From the NCBI RefSeq assembly GCF_009765965.1, contig NZ_LMUL01000014.1, positions 1,730,969-1,794,968 on the forward strand: 64,000 bases of DNA, in the 5' to 3' direction. Made by a program: the position numbers and the translations under genes. How positions within the stretch are numbered: position 1 is the first letter of the stretch; each line of letters begins with the position of its first letter. The stretch is from Caulobacter sp. S45. GTDB lineage: Bacteria > Pseudomonadota > Alphaproteobacteria > Caulobacterales > Caulobacteraceae. The notes under the pieces are model-generated. The model was not told the origin of the DNA, searched no databases, and was given only the letters and a program-made list of their open reading frames with translations. This document shows, piece after piece, positions 63,102 through 64,000 of the stretch.

Positions 63102-64000
63102 TCAGACTGCGACATTTAATTTACGCGCAAGAGTTTCGATTTCGTTTCGAACCGACCCTGCCGCGGATTTCAGCACCGAAGTGAATCCGCGTCGGGCCGC
63201 CCCGCCATCCAGTGATAACACCATCGCCTTAACAGGTCCCACCCCAGCCGGCGGCATGGACAGGCGGGTGAAGCCGAGCGAGACCAGGGCGAAGGCCTCC
63301 AGCGGCCGGCCGGCCATCTCTCCGCACACGGAAACCGGCGTTCCGGTGTCCGCGCAGGCGTCGCCGATGGTCTTCAGCGCCCGCAGCGCCGGGGGCGACA
63401 GCAGGTCGTAGCGATCCGACACCCGGGGATTCCCTCGGTCGGCGGCGAACAGGTACTGCATCAGGTCGTTGGTGCCGACCGAGATGAAGTCGGTCATCGG
63501 CAGCAGGGCGTCGAGGTGCCAGATCAGGGCCGGCGTCTCGATCATCACCCCCACCCGCACCTTGGCGGGGATGGGACGGCCGCGCCGCTGGGCCCAGGCG
63601 ATTTCCTTGTCGACCAGGGCCCGCGCCGCGCGGAACTCCTCCACCGTGGCCACCAGGGGGAACATCACCCGCAGCTCGCGTCCCTTGGCGGCGGCGATCA
63701 GCGCCCGCAGCTGCATCCGCAGCAGGGCCGGCCGGTCCAGCCCCATGCGCACCGCGCGCCAGCCGAGCGCCGGGTTGTCTTCCCGCTCGGCCTGCAGATA
63801 GGGCAGCACCTTGTCGCCGCCGAGATCGAGCGTGCGGAACGTCACCGGACGATCGCCGGCCGCCTCCATCACCCGCTCGTACAGCGCGGTCTGGGCGTCC
63901 AGACGCGGCAGTTCCTCGGCCACCATGAACTGGAACTCGGTGCGGAACAGGCCGATGCCCTCGGCGCCGGTGACCTCCAGGTTCTCCATGTCCACCGCCA
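63102..64000 (-). CDS. ptsP: Phosphoenolpyruvate-protein phosphotransferase (PtsP/EI-type), C-terminal part
   Basis: The frame runs to the last base, so the N-terminus lies outside. The ~300 visible residues are the PEP-binding barrel: GIGLFRTEFQFM, TFRTLDLGGDKVLPYL, NPALGWRAVRMGL, VGVMIETPALI, SVGTNDLMQYLFAADR and the catalytic Cys in VSVCGEMAGRP. In alphaproteobacteria PtsP (EI-Ntr) starts the nitrogen PTS that controls K+ and stress responses. The phospho-His domain and any GAF domain are not visible, so EI-Ntr against carbohydrate EI is inference. Confidence 0.85.
   Translation of the reverse strand, partial: AVDMENLEVTGAEGIGLFRTEFQFMVAEELPRLDAQTALYERVMEAAGDRPVTFRTLDLGGDKVLPYLQAEREDNPALGWRAVRMGLDRPALLRMQLRALIAAAKGRELRVMFPLVATVEEFRAARALVDKEIAWAQRRGRPIPAKVRVGVMIETPALIWHLDALLPMTDFISVGTNDLMQYLFAADRGNPRVSDRYDLLSPPALRALKTIGDACADTGTPVSVCGEMAGRPLEAFALVSLGFTRLSMPPAGVGPVKAMVLSLDGGAARRGFTSVLKSAAGSVRNEIETLARKLNVAV

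Overview
The window is G+C-rich, densely packed alphaproteobacterial chromosome, almost certainly from the Caulobacterales (Caulobacter/Phenylobacterium-like). The strongest marker is a CtrA cell-cycle regulator (39617-40318, minus) that is near-identical to the Caulobacter protein as I remember it. Supporting markers are a short Caulobacter-type flagellin behind a sigma-54-like promoter, a class I lysyl-tRNA synthetase, the HisS-HisZ-HisG arrangement and a cluster of GANTC (CcrM) sites upstream of ctrA.

Layout. 1-4205: end of a molybdate-type ABC ATPase, tam, then the cytochrome c maturation genes ccmE-ccmF-ccmH. 4319-8098: a periplasmic Do/DegP protease followed by a two-component pair. 8102-16401: a TetR regulator, a GT4 glycosyltransferase, pyrF, a MarC protein, ilvE, a second two-component pair, an Lrp-type regulator and a pirin. 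16439-19344: a candidate small RNA and terminator, mnmA, and a succinate-semialdehyde-type dehydrogenase. 19490-21833: a flagellar locus (flagellin, FlaG-like protein, degenerate flagellin paralogue). 21859-24000: thiE, bfd-bfr iron storage, a YbgC thioesterase. 23953-29247: divergent envelope-glycan genes (GT87, STT3-like GT-C, GtrA, FAD oxidoreductase). 29381-37130: DUF427, POT transporter, secA, maiA, tldD. 37218-44319: an orphan AT-richer gene, lysK, ctrA, hisS-hisZ-hisG. 44320-46225: an AT-richer accessory islet behind hisG with an immunity-like gene, a diverged duplicate of the hisG 3' end, a DUF3800 gene and a possible gene remnant. 46226-48532: ruvC-ruvA-ruvB and tRNA-Thr. 48624-55270: VanZ-like and membrane proteins, an orphan binding lipoprotein, a GtrB-methyltransferase-GtrA cassette, fRMsr, a CDF metal transporter and a degenerate SGNH lipoprotein. 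55284-64000: a MoeB/ThiF enzyme, hslV-hslU, a 42-residue membrane microprotein, a GDSL autotransporter, ispG, rodZ and the 3' part of a PEP-phosphotransferase.

Most of the window is core housekeeping, cell-envelope and cell-cycle functions in short translationally coupled operons; many junctions are 4-base ATGA or GTGA overlaps. The non-core signals are (i) a family of paired-hairpin intergenic repeats, five copies, four of them exactly between convergent genes; (ii) a second repeat family with two copies; (iii) the hisG islet; (iv) a textbook-looking 60-nt anti-Shine-Dalgarno RNA gene at 16439-16499; (v) a small membrane ORF at 58297-58425. I saw no CRISPR array, transposase, integrase or prophage.
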